The notes under the pieces are model-generated. The model was given only the letters and a program-made list of their open reading frames with translations, was not told the origin of the DNA and searched no databases. Positions 1 through 6,549 of a stretch of DNA of 46,572 nucleotides are shown piece by piece. Each line of letters starts with the position of its first letter. Position 1 is the stretch's first letter. Source of the stretch: Bacteroidales bacterium (GTDB taxonomy: Bacteria > Bacteroidota > Bacteroidia > Bacteroidales > ML635J-15); NCBI GenBank assembly GCA_027858835.1, contig JAQIBY010000167.1:1-46572 (forward strand), in the 5' to 3' direction. Both the position numbers and the translations under genes were made by a program.

Positions 1-231
1 AAAGACATTTCCCTTTATCCCAACCCGGTGATGAGCACCTTGAACATCAAGCTACCGGCTAAGGATAAACCGGTTCCTGTAGCCGTTTTAAGTCAACAGG
101 GTCAGGAACTGATAACAGACAGCATTCCTGCCGGCAACTCCCGTTATACCCTCGATGTTCACCATCTGTCCCCCGGCAATTACATCCTGAAAATCAACGG
201 CATCAGCAAAAGTTTTACGGTGGTGCGGTGA
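1..231 (+). CDS. T9SS type A sorting-domain protein, C-terminal end only (5' cut by window)
   Basis: The reading frame is open from base 1, so the 67-aa ORF in the track is only the tail of a longer gene. It reads KDISLYPNPV and ends in KINGISKSFTVVR. The YPNP motif, the alternating beta-strand pattern and the short hydrophobic/basic end are those of the type A C-terminal domain recognised by the type IX secretion system and removed or anchored at the outer membrane. The last 42 bases are identical to the end of the gene at 1138-3039. What the missing N-terminal part does cannot be told. Confidence 0.85.
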   Translation, partial: KDISLYPNPVMSTLNIKLPAKDKPVPVAVLSQQGQELITDSIPAGNSRYTLDVHHLSPGNYILKINGISKSFTVVR

Positions 232-299
232 GTTGGTTTGAGGTTGGGTCTGTGAAATTAACCTGAAACCTGAAACTTTTTAACCCCGAAGGCGGTGAT

Positions 300-375
300 A
301 TATTGGTAACCCCGGGTGTAAGCTTGTCCGGCGTAGTAAAACGAAGACGGAAAGCGGAACCCGGGGCTTACACGA
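300..375. repeat. GC-rich interrupted inverted repeat in the gap 232-495
   Basis: This gap holds no convincing gene; the minus-strand ORFs here lack protein-like composition. It contains GTGTAAGC (316-323) and its inverse GCTTACAC (366-373), each next to a CCCCGGG-type block, in a segment far richer in G+C than its flanks. This resembles the dispersed palindromic elements of Bacteroidota intergenic regions, but I see only one copy in the window, so the call is weak. Confidence 0.3.
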
Positions 376-473
376 CCACGCGGAAACCCTTTTGGCGCGC
401 ATTTTTGCTTTTTGCAAAAATCGTGACAAAATGACAAAAGAAAAAACAAAACCAAGCCTATCCAATTTTTCCG

Positions 474-481
474 TAAATTTG
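474..481 (+). promoter_or_regulatory. Bacteroidota -7 box (TAAATTTG)
   Basis: TAAATTTG fits the TAnnTTTG -7 consensus of Bacteroidota and lies 14 bases before the ATG at 496. No good TTG lies at the usual -33 distance. Confidence 0.35.
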
Positions 482-495
482 TAAAAAACAGCATC

Positions 496-1095
496 ATGAA
501 AAACCAATATAAACCAGGCCTGTCTTTTGAAATCCAGCACTATTGCGATGTGTATGATATGTATCTGACAGCGCTTCAAGACAGTATGTTTAACACAACC
601 CTTCTGGAACAAAACCAGGAATTCCTGCGCCAGGCTGCGCTTAATGCCTCACCCCTTTATTCCGGTAAAGCGCAAACCCTGTATGAGTTGGCTACAGATT
701 CGGTGTTTGTTGAATATACACCATTGCCCACGGATGAAATGGGAACAAAAAGTATGGTGCAGCAATCAATCGATGAAGACATCATTGAACCAGAGTTGAA
801 AGTCTATCCTAACCCAACAAACGGCTTGTTGTATGTTGAGTATGATTTCACAACAATCAATGACACTTACGATGAGTTTTTGTTGGAGTTAATGGGCATT
901 GACACAGAACCCAATTGCAAGCAAGGCAAAATTTCCATCTATTCGAATGATGGACAATTGATAAAAACCGTATCTTTGAACAAAACAAAAGGCATGGAAA
1001 GCATCAATATGCAGGATTGTAAACCAGCTCATTATGTGATTGAAATTACCGATTGCTATGGTTTCTCCAACAGTGTAAAGATTGTTAAACAGTAA
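496..1095 (+). CDS. Truncated T9SS sorting-domain protein
   Basis: A 199-aa protein with no signal peptide. Residues 1-70 look like the inside of a larger secreted protein (NASPLYSGKAQTLYEL), and residues about 103-199 form a type A T9SS C-terminal domain starting at LKVYPNPTNG and ending SVKIVKQ. A cargo of the type IX system must first cross the inner membrane by Sec, so without a signal peptide this copy should not be exported. I infer an N-terminally truncated remnant, although a -7-like box sits just upstream. It is followed directly by a strong terminator. Confidence 0.6.
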   Translation: MKNQYKPGLSFEIQHYCDVYDMYLTALQDSMFNTTLLEQNQEFLRQAALNASPLYSGKAQTLYELATDSVFVEYTPLPTDEMGTKSMVQQSIDEDIIEPELKVYPNPTNGLLYVEYDFTTINDTYDEFLLELMGIDTEPNCKQGKISIYSNDGQLIKTVSLNKTKGMESINMQDCKPAHYVIEITDCYGFSNSVKIVKQ

Positions 1096-1102
1096 AACAA
1101 AC

Positions 1103-1135
1103 AACCGGCAGGTGAATGCCTGCCGGTTTTATTTT
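1103..1135 (+). terminator. Rho-independent terminator
   Basis: AACCGGCAGG pairs with CCTGCCGGTT across a 6-base loop (TGAATG) and is followed by TTATTTTAT. It separates the truncated gene from the next one. Confidence 0.85.
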
Positions 1136-1137
1136 AT

Positions 1138-3039
1138 ATGAGAAAAATCTGTATTACCATATTGTTTTCCTTAACCATTTTAATGGCTCAAAGCCAAACG
1201 GTTTTCAATAAAATCATTGAGGATACTGCTGCTCATATCACTAACTCTGTAATAGCAATTGATACGGGATATGTTTTTTTAAGTGGTACAAGAAATGTTT
1301 ATAACATAAGAAGTTTTGCTTTAACATATGTCAATTTGAATGGAGAAAGGCAATGGGAAAAAATTTTTGGCAATTCACAAAACGAATTTTGGGAGGGCTG
1401 GAAAGGTAATTATAAACAGAAAAATAATAGTTCTTATCTTGCGGGACCTTATGTAAATTCAACATCAGGTAAAAAAGGTATTCATATATCTGTATTTGAT
1501 AGTATATTTAACATTGGGTCTCAAAATATTGTTTTTTATGATACAATTGACAAAAGAGCTTTTTATTCATTAAAAATAACTAATAATTTTTATTTTATAA
1601 CAGGTCAAATTTATGATTATGCTAACGAAACATATAAGTTAATTTTATTAAAAGTTGATAGTAATGGAAATTACTTATGGCACAAATCCTATGGTCCCAA
1701 TGTGTATGAATACGGGAGTTACCTTATTGAAACCTCCAATGGTGAAATATTAACTGGTGGTTCCACCTGGGTCACCGACATAGAAAACACCCGCTGGTAC
1801 TTTCTCAAAACCGATACGGCAGGCAATGTAATTTGGGAGAAGGCGTATGGGCGTAACAACTACAACAACGGCAAAGTCAGTGGCCTGATAGAAACGCAGG
1901 ATTCCAATTACCTCGCCTGTGGTGTGTACCCTGTTGCCAATTACGGCAGCGAAACCCTCTACGATGGCTGCCTGCGTAAAATTGATACCGCCGGGGAGCT
2001 GTTGTGGGAAAAGCATTACAGAAATTACTCATGTCACTCTGATGATCCCGATGATATTGATATAAAGTCGTCCATAAGTTCAATATTTCAAGAAAGTAAT
2101 GGTGATTTGCTAATATTAGGGTCAGCGTTTGGTTATTATCCAATACATCGCGGATTCTTAATGAAAACAAATTCCAAAGGCCAAATTAAATGGCACCAGT
2201 ATTATTACGCTGTATCAGAGAGTTCAAGGTGGCAATATTTTGTTGATTTTAAACCCACAAATGAAGGTGGTTATATACTTGCTGGCTATGGCAATGATTA
2301 TAGCAATCTTGGCTACGACCCGCCTCAGCAAGCCTGGTTGGTAAAAACCGACAGCCTGGGCATGGATGGGCTTAGCAACACAGAACCGGATGCCCTTCAA
2401 GTGGCAATAGACATACCTGATACCGTTTGTTATGAGGACACCATCCCGGTACAAATTCAAATTGCCGGAAAATCAGCTCCATACACTCTAAGCTTCAGCA
2501 CTGGCCAGGTGATTGACAGCATTTATTACCCCCCCACTTTTGTGCCACAGGAAATCGGCTTGGGTATAGTAAGTCTTTGGACAGGAGCAGTTCCTGATTA
2601 TAATTACCATAATGATACCATTACCGAAGCCACCATCACCAATCACACCTGGGGCCATTGCATTGTCCGGGATGTGGATTTTTATACGCCCGCTGGCATT
2701 GGAGCTTATGACATTTCCATTACCCTCACGGATGCCTATGGTGAGTCCACCAGCATCACCAAACACATCATCACCAAAAGCTGCGGAAATGCCATTGCCG
2801 AGGAAAACAGCGAGGCATACTGCCGCTTGTTTCCCAACCCTGCAAGTGACAAACTCCAATTAGAAATCCCCAACTTAACACAAGCGCAGGAAGCCACAAT
2901 TTACGATGCACAAGGCAAACTTGTTTTTTCTCAGTCAATCAACACCCAAGCCACCACACTCGACATCAGCAATCTAACTCCGGGGAATTATACTCTCAAA
3001 ATCAACGGCATCAGCAAAAGTTTTACGGTGGTGCGGTGA
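1138..3039 (+). CDS. Secreted T9SS type A sorting-domain protein with repeat (propeller-like) body
   Basis: 633 aa. Residues 1-20 are a Sec signal peptide (MRKICITILFSLTILMAQSQ). The body contains repeated units of the form GNxxWxKxYG and LLKxDSxGNxLW, such as KTDTAGNVIWEKAYG, which are typical of beta-propeller-like extracellular proteins of Bacteroidota. The end (RLFPNPASDKLQLEI to KINGISKSFTVVR) is a type A T9SS sorting domain. The likely fate is Sec export, then secretion or surface anchoring by the type IX system; no substrate or enzymatic role can be read. Base composition is mosaic: 1138-1690 and about 2010-2290 are clearly more AT-rich than the parts between and after. Confidence 0.85.
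   Translation: MRKICITILFSLTILMAQSQTVFNKIIEDTAAHITNSVIAIDTGYVFLSGTRNVYNIRSFALTYVNLNGERQWEKIFGNSQNEFWEGWKGNYKQKNNSSYLAGPYVNSTSGKKGIHISVFDSIFNIGSQNIVFYDTIDKRAFYSLKITNNFYFITGQIYDYANETYKLILLKVDSNGNYLWHKSYGPNVYEYGSYLIETSNGEILTGGSTWVTDIENTRWYFLKTDTAGNVIWEKAYGRNNYNNGKVSGLIETQDSNYLACGVYPVANYGSETLYDGCLRKIDTAGELLWEKHYRNYSCHSDDPDDIDIKSSISSIFQESNGDLLILGSAFGYYPIHRGFLMKTNSKGQIKWHQYYYAVSESSRWQYFVDFKPTNEGGYILAGYGNDYSNLGYDPPQQAWLVKTDSLGMDGLSNTEPDALQVAIDIPDTVCYEDTIPVQIQIAGKSAPYTLSFSTGQVIDSIYYPPTFVPQEIGLGIVSLWTGAVPDYNYHNDTITEATITNHTWGHCIVRDVDFYTPAGIGAYDISITLTDAYGESTSITKHIITKSCGNAIAEENSEAYCRLFPNPASDKLQLEIPNLTQAQEATIYDAQGKLVFSQSINTQATTLDISNLTPGNYTLKINGISKSFTVVR
2998..3039 (+). repeat. 42-bp direct repeat shared by two T9SS gene ends
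   Basis: These bases match 190-231 exactly and encode the same C-terminal residues (KINGISKSFTVVR). The two sorting domains differ more in the preceding sequence, which suggests local gene conversion or recent duplication of the domain end. Confidence 0.8.
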
Positions 3040-3089
3040 AGTAAAGTAAACTAAATTAATGGAATGACTTTAACCAAAACCATACAACT

Positions 3090-3293
3090 ATGAAATACTA
3101 AGTAAACAAAAACGCACAGAACAATGGTGACCATGTAGAGCATACACAGAATTATGATGATCTTCCAAAAGAAGAGAATCGTAAGTACTTAGGAGAATAT
3201 TCAAACTGTGCAGATGCTGCTCGTGAAGCAAAGAAAACGTATACGCAATCAAATGGATGTTTCTACTGTTGTAGAGCTTGTCACACAAGTTAG
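3090..3293 (+). pseudogene. Small cysteine-rich protein with in-frame TAA at codon 4
   Basis: The frame reads MKY-stop-VNKNAQNNGDH and continues open for 63 codons to a CFYCCRACHTS end. Content is protein-like, with a cysteine cluster near the C-terminus. From memory, short proteins with a pattern like K-N-GDHEVH...YLGEF...CYYC..CHTS exist in Bacteroidota and other phyla; the function is unknown to me. The TAA at 3099-3101 would block translation from the natural ATG at 3090 and there is no ATG inside the rest. It is probably a recently broken gene, or a sequencing error. Confidence 0.55.
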
Positions 3294-3369
3294 TAACACA
3301 CCTTATTCCCAACCAAATAATCCCCAAGGTCAGCGGAATTGGACTGCTGTTTGGAGATTGTTTGGTTTT

Positions 3370-3786
3370 TTATTTCATAACATCCTTCAGCCTCGCCATA
3401 TCCCGACTGACTTTTTCTTCAACCACTTTTGCATAGATTTGAGTAGTGCGAAGACTTTTGTGTCCAAGCATAGCACTTACAGTTTCAATTGGCACATTGT
3501 TAGAAAGAGTTACGGTGGTTGCAAATGTATGCCTGCCTAAGTGGGTGGTCAGTGTCTTTTGTATGCCGCAAACATCAGCAATTTCTTTCAGGTAAACATT
3601 CATTTTTTGGTTTGATGGTACTGGAAGCAGCGTTTCTTCATAACCTTTCTCTGAGTAATTGTATTTTCCCAATATTTCAAGACTTACTGGTAGTAGTGGC
3701 ACCATCGAACGAGTATGGGTTTTTTGTCTATAAGTCTTCACCCATAACTCGCCATCATTTCCTTTCACAATATTTTCACCTTTCAA
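3370..3786 (-). pseudogene. Tyrosine recombinase, catalytic C-terminal fragment
   Basis: 138 aa retaining the second half of a tyrosine recombinase catalytic domain: HLGRHTFAT (box II H-x-x-R), MLGHKSLRTTQIYAK (histidine and tyrosine nucleophile). The N-terminal arm-binding and core-binding domains and the first catalytic arginine are absent; the sequence upstream on this strand (3787-3960) does not encode them. It lies outside the current prophage, beside the chromosomal side of the ssrA site, on the same strand as ssrA. I infer the remnant of an earlier integrative element that may have used the same target. Confidence 0.75.
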
Positions 3787-3917
3787 TTTTTTATTTAACT
3801 TTGTTTCAAATTGTTACACCTAATCAAGTTCCCATTTCAATCAATTGTTTTGGTAACCGAATAACACACCTAACTACCTGAAAAAACATGAATTTAATTG
3901 AAATCAAATAAAATAAA

Positions 3918-3949
3918 AAATGGCTTACTACTTTCATAATAAGCCATTT
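3918..3949 (-). terminator. Probable original ssrA terminator, stranded by prophage insertion
   Basis: On the minus strand AAATGGCTTA and TAAGCCATTT form a 10-bp stem with a 12-base loop, followed by a long T-rich run. If the prophage were removed this hairpin would lie about 20 bases downstream of the tmRNA 3' end, so it is best read as the native ssrA terminator, now about 36.7 kb from its gene. Confidence 0.7.
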
Positions 3950-3970
3950 AATATCATCTTTTTTTTAGTC

Positions 3971-3991
3971 TTTGTGGAGCTGCCGGGAGTC
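3971..3991. other. attL, 21-bp attachment core
   Basis: TTTGTGGAGCTGCCGGGAGT followed by C is identical to 40681-40701. It is the last part of the tmRNA gene (acceptor stem and T-arm side). The next base differs (T here, G at attR), which marks the edge of the crossover region. Confidence 0.93.
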
Positions 3992-4081
3992 TCAACGTTC
4001 ATTTTATATGCCTGATTATTAGTTTGTTATATTTGTCTCATTTTGTCTCTTTGAGACATTTTGTCTCATATTTGTCTCATT
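3989..4081. promoter_or_regulatory. Putative integrase/excisionase arm-type sites near attL
   Basis: GTCTCAACGTTC (3989-4000) occurs inverted near attR at 40604-40615. It is followed by three copies of TTTGTCTCAT, a partial TTTGTCTCT and an inverted TGAGACA between 4031 and 4081. Clustered short repeats near the cores on both ends of a prophage are typical of arm-type binding sites for the integrase or its directionality factor. Confidence 0.55.
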
Positions 4082-4286
4082 CTGGAATTCTAAATGAAGT
4101 GCTTTCAATAGCTTCTGAAAGCTTGTTTAAACCTTTCAGAATATCGCTTGAAAACTCTGCAGTTTGCTCTCTAATAGTATTTAATCCATATGCCTGCATA
4201 TACATAATGGTTTCTTTTGGGTGCGCTTCTCCATAGCCTTCACCAAAAGCTTCATCCATTTCTTTTTTAGCTCTTTGTAAATCCAT
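4077..4286 (-). CDS. Hypothetical phage protein downstream of regulator
   Basis: 69 aa, charged, predicted helical (MDLQRAKKEMDEAFGEGYGEAHPKE). Its start overlaps the stop codon of the HTH gene upstream (TAATG type, base 4286), so the two are translationally coupled. Its own stop lies within the arm-site repeats. No domain recognised. Position between the repressor-like gene and attL is compatible with a role in lysogeny or excision, but this is only inference. Confidence 0.65.
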   Translation of the reverse strand: MDLQRAKKEMDEAFGEGYGEAHPKETIMYMQAYGLNTIREQTAEFSSDILKGLNKLSEAIESTSFRIPE

Positions 4287-4612
4287 TATTGCTTGTTTCT
4301 CAATTTTTGATATTCTGCCTCTGAAACTTCAACTTCAATCATTACACTGCGTTTCGGTGCTCTTTTAGACTCAACCGAGTCTTCTTCAACAAATAAAGCT
4401 GGATTCTCATTCCTTAGAAATTCATTAAAAACTTTAAAAAAATTAGTCCCTGTGCGTAAAGAAAATTGCAACAATTGGTGAGTGTCAATCGAATTTCTTC
4501 GGAAAATACTATACAGATTAGCCCGTGTAATGCCAAGTTTGTCGGCATAAACTTGAGCCTGCATTCCAGACCTTTGATAATCAGAATGTAATATTTCTCC
4601 AATTTGTATCAT
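4286..4612 (-). CDS. Helix-turn-helix regulator, candidate lysogeny repressor
   Basis: 108 aa. Residues about 12-45 form a helix-turn-helix (AQVYADKLGITRANLYSIF), with the tail KRSVMIEVEVSEAEYQKL. This layout matches small XRE-like regulators common in Bacteroidota, whose end typically carries an IEVEVTEEEY motif. It is transcribed leftward, away from the early genes, and the 126-bp divergent gap to 4739 carries palindromic TTGTAT sites, as expected for a repressor that controls both directions. It lacks a separate protease-sensitive or oligomerisation domain of the lambda CI type. Confidence 0.7.
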   Translation of the reverse strand: MIQIGEILHSDYQRSGMQAQVYADKLGITRANLYSIFRRNSIDTHQLLQFSLRTGTNFFKVFNEFLRNENPALFVEEDSVESKRAPKRSVMIEVEVSEAEYQKLRNKQ

Positions 4613-4642
4613 AATTCAAATTTAAGCATCAATGTAATTAGT

Positions 4643-4670
4643 TTGTATTCGATTTGGATACAATTTGTAT
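4643..4670. promoter_or_regulatory. Candidate operator: TTGTAT/ATACAA palindromes
   Basis: Three half-sites lie in 28 bp: TTGTAT (4643-4648), ATACAA (4658-4663), TTGTAT (4665-4670). The last two form a 13-bp palindrome ATACAAtTTGTAT. They sit between the divergent regulators at 4286-4612 and 4739-4978, where a lysis/lysogeny switch operator is expected. Confidence 0.55.
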
Positions 4671-4738
4671 AATTTATGGATATAAATTATAATCATGTGA
4701 TTATTTTTTGTTTACTTTGTTTAGTCGAATTTACAACA

Positions 4739-4978
4739 ATGGTTATGATTAGTCAATACTCAAAAAGCAGTACTCTTAATTTGGAAAGCTTCCGAAATGA
4801 GTTGAAAAAAGTTCCTGAATATAGGAAAAAGCTTGAAAAACGCACTGGTTTTTCGCCAGCGTACATCTATAAAGTGCTTAGTGGAGAAAGGCGTTTAAGT
4901 GAGAAAAATAGCAACATTATTATAGAAGGCAAAAAGCTAATTGAAGAGTATGAAACATTTATAAATACACTTTTATAA
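4739..4978 (+). CDS. Small DNA-binding protein, possible Cro-like regulator
   Basis: 79 aa from the ATG at 4739. The ORF track begins at 4676, but those extra 21 residues are translated from AT-rich promoter sequence (VIIFCLLCLVEF), so I prefer 4739. The region KKLEKRTGFSPAYIYKVLSGERRLSEK is a helix-turn-helix of the XRE type. It is the first rightward gene after the operator region and overlaps the next gene by one base (TAATG). A Cro-like or early activator role is inferred from position. Confidence 0.65.
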   Translation: MVMISQYSKSSTLNLESFRNELKKVPEYRKKLEKRTGFSPAYIYKVLSGERRLSEKNSNIIIEGKKLIEEYETFINTLL

Positions 4979-5538
4979 TGAATAATCCTAAACTTCCAGC
5001 CGGAATCGCACAAAACAGCGGTATAGAAATTTTTCGAACCGAAAAGTACAAAGCGAATTGCACCTATAATGGTCGCAAATTGGAGTATCTGGATCTTCCA
5101 ACAGAAATCCGTCAACTATTTCAATCAGAATTAATCCAAGACAAGCATGCATTAGCGTATTTGCAAGATGAAAACCTTGCAGATGGAAATGAAATTGAAG
5201 AAGCTTTTGTCTCATGTCGTTATGGCAATTTTGATGACACGCCAGACATGGTTGATGGAAAAACATCACCAGACTCTCCCAACTGTGGAAATGAATTAAA
5301 CTGTGCTGGTTTTGGGATCTTATGTAGAATCCCTGCAGGTCGTTTTGGCAATTTAACTAAAACAGAATATATCATCATTAGACTTGTAGCTCAAGGTAAG
5401 TTGGATAAAGAAATCAGTAACGAGCTTGAAAATACTGTTGATACCGTCAAAAAACATTTAAGCAACATCCGAACAAAGCTCGGTGTAAATAATCGCGTGG
5501 AGATAGCCCTATGGGCCCACAAACGCAAAATCTATTAG
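4978..5538 (+). CDS. LuxR-type HTH protein
   Basis: 186 aa. The C-terminal 60 residues (LTKTEYIIIRLVAQGKLDKEISNELENT to VKKHLSNIRTKLGVNNRVEIALWA) are a LuxR/FixJ-type HTH with the usual spacing of recognition helix and dimer helix. The first 110 residues carry no receiver-domain pattern and several cysteines (SPNCGNELNCAG). It is probably a transcription factor for early or replication genes. The start overlaps the stop of the previous gene. Confidence 0.75.
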   Translation: MNNPKLPAGIAQNSGIEIFRTEKYKANCTYNGRKLEYLDLPTEIRQLFQSELIQDKHALAYLQDENLADGNEIEEAFVSCRYGNFDDTPDMVDGKTSPDSPNCGNELNCAGFGILCRIPAGRFGNLTKTEYIIIRLVAQGKLDKEISNELENTVDTVKKHLSNIRTKLGVNNRVEIALWAHKRKIY

Positions 5539-5562
5539 CCCCAAACTTAAATCAAATATATT

Positions 5563-5883
5563 ATGTGTAAAAAAACAAAAAATGGAAAATCAGTTCTTAT
5601 CGTTGGATCAAATCCGATTGAGAACCGCGACATATTTCTTGTCGCTGAAACTAAACTCAGGGAATTTGGCTATGAAGTCATTAATCCTTTGAAATTTCAA
5701 ACGCCGGGTTTACGTGCTTCGTACCAGCTTCGGAATTATATCACACAATTTGCACTTGTACAGGCTGTGTGCTTCCTTCCTAACTGGCACGAATTGCAAT
5801 TTGCAGCAACCTTGCAAGGTTTGCAAAAGGGTATGGAATTGCAGGCAATAAGCCTAAAAGAACTTCACAATGAAGCTGTTTAA
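5563..5883 (+). CDS. DUF4406-like (nucleoside deoxyribosyltransferase fold) protein
   Basis: 106 aa. The pattern VLIVGSNPIENRDIFLVAETKLREFGYEVINP followed by DLMLPNWx-like ALVQAVCFLPNW and a final helix matches phage DUF4406 proteins, which have a Rossmann-like fold related to nucleoside 2-deoxyribosyltransferases. The usual substrate-binding acidic residues are not clear here, so catalytic activity is uncertain. It is likely part of the early operon, 24 bases after the LuxR-like gene. Confidence 0.6.
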   Translation: MCKKTKNGKSVLIVGSNPIENRDIFLVAETKLREFGYEVINPLKFQTPGLRASYQLRNYITQFALVQAVCFLPNWHELQFAATLQGLQKGMELQAISLKELHNEAV

Positions 5884-6019
5884 TGTTGTATGCCGGAGGC
5901 TGATCAGTCTCTGGCTACTCTAAATTGGAATGTCAGAACATTATCCGGACTATGTACAAAAATCGGAATGTTGATTTGAGTAAAAAAACACTTTGTTTCA
6001 TCGTATTAAAAAAGCAAAA

Positions 6020-6310
6020 ATGAATACATATAAAAACCCCAACCCTTTAACAAAAGAGAAACTCAAGACAGGAGTAATCTTTGGCAAATGGCTATTTACA
6101 AAAAATCAAATCTGTGGTAGATACACTTTAAAACGGACATCGAGCATAGATGACTGCACAACAGGGGAATATATGCTTATTTCAGAAGTCTCTGATGATT
6201 TTATTGAATGTCGTAATATTTTCTTGGGAGCTGTAGTAAATGCTTCAATTTCTCTGAATTCACTTTGCATCATCGAAGAAGCCCCAAAGGAAAGTGAGGT
6301 GAAATCATAA
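6020..6310 (+). CDS. Hypothetical early phage protein
   Basis: 96 aa from the ATG at 6020 (MNTYKNPNPLTKEKL). The track start at 5993 adds MFHRIKKAK, which looks like leader sequence. The protein has a beta-rich pattern with scattered cysteines (FIECRNIFLGAVVNASISL). No family recognised. The following small gene begins within its last codons in another frame, indicating a compact operon. Confidence 0.6.
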   Translation: MNTYKNPNPLTKEKLKTGVIFGKWLFTKNQICGRYTLKRTSSIDDCTTGEYMLISEVSDDFIECRNIFLGAVVNASISLNSLCIIEEAPKESEVKS

Positions 6311-6537
6311 ATAAAATAATTAGAAAAGACATTGCAAAAGTCATAGACACATTAGACTCCTTAAATAGTCAAATAGAGGATATAAAAGAAGCCGAAGATG
6401 AAAAACATGATAACCTTCCAGAAGGTATCCAGGACTCTGAAAAAGGAGAGCGTTTTATGGAAATCAGTGACCTTTTAGAGTGTGCTATTGACAGTATTTC
6501 TGAAGCCAAGGATAATTTGGAAGAAGCAAAACAATAA
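6307..6537 (+). CDS. Small acidic helical phage protein, apparent non-ATG start
   Basis: This gene is missing from the ORF track because it has no ATG near its start. The frame (ggt gaa atc ata aat aaa ata att) is closed upstream by TGA and then runs to TAA at 6535-6537. It encodes about 72-76 residues rich in D/E, containing LNSQIEDIKEAEDEK, DNLPEGIQDSEKGERF and EAKDNLEEAKQ. From memory, small phage proteins with DNLPExLQxSERGE followed by an EEAIDSLEEA helix are widespread. A GAGGTGA purine run at 6296-6302 would serve an ATA or ATC start at 6304-6309; ATT at 6319 is another option. The only ATG (6472) would remove most of the protein. Confidence 0.6.
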   Translation: MNKIIRKDIAKVIDTLDSLNSQIEDIKEAEDEKHDNLPEGIQDSEKGERFMEISDLLECAIDSISEAKDNLEEAKQ

Positions 6538-6549
6538 ACATTAAACACA

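Noticed and set aside
4676-4738. N-terminal extension of the HTH gene at 4739
   Set aside because: The extra 21 residues are a hydrophobic translation of promoter-like AT-rich DNA overlapping the operator region.
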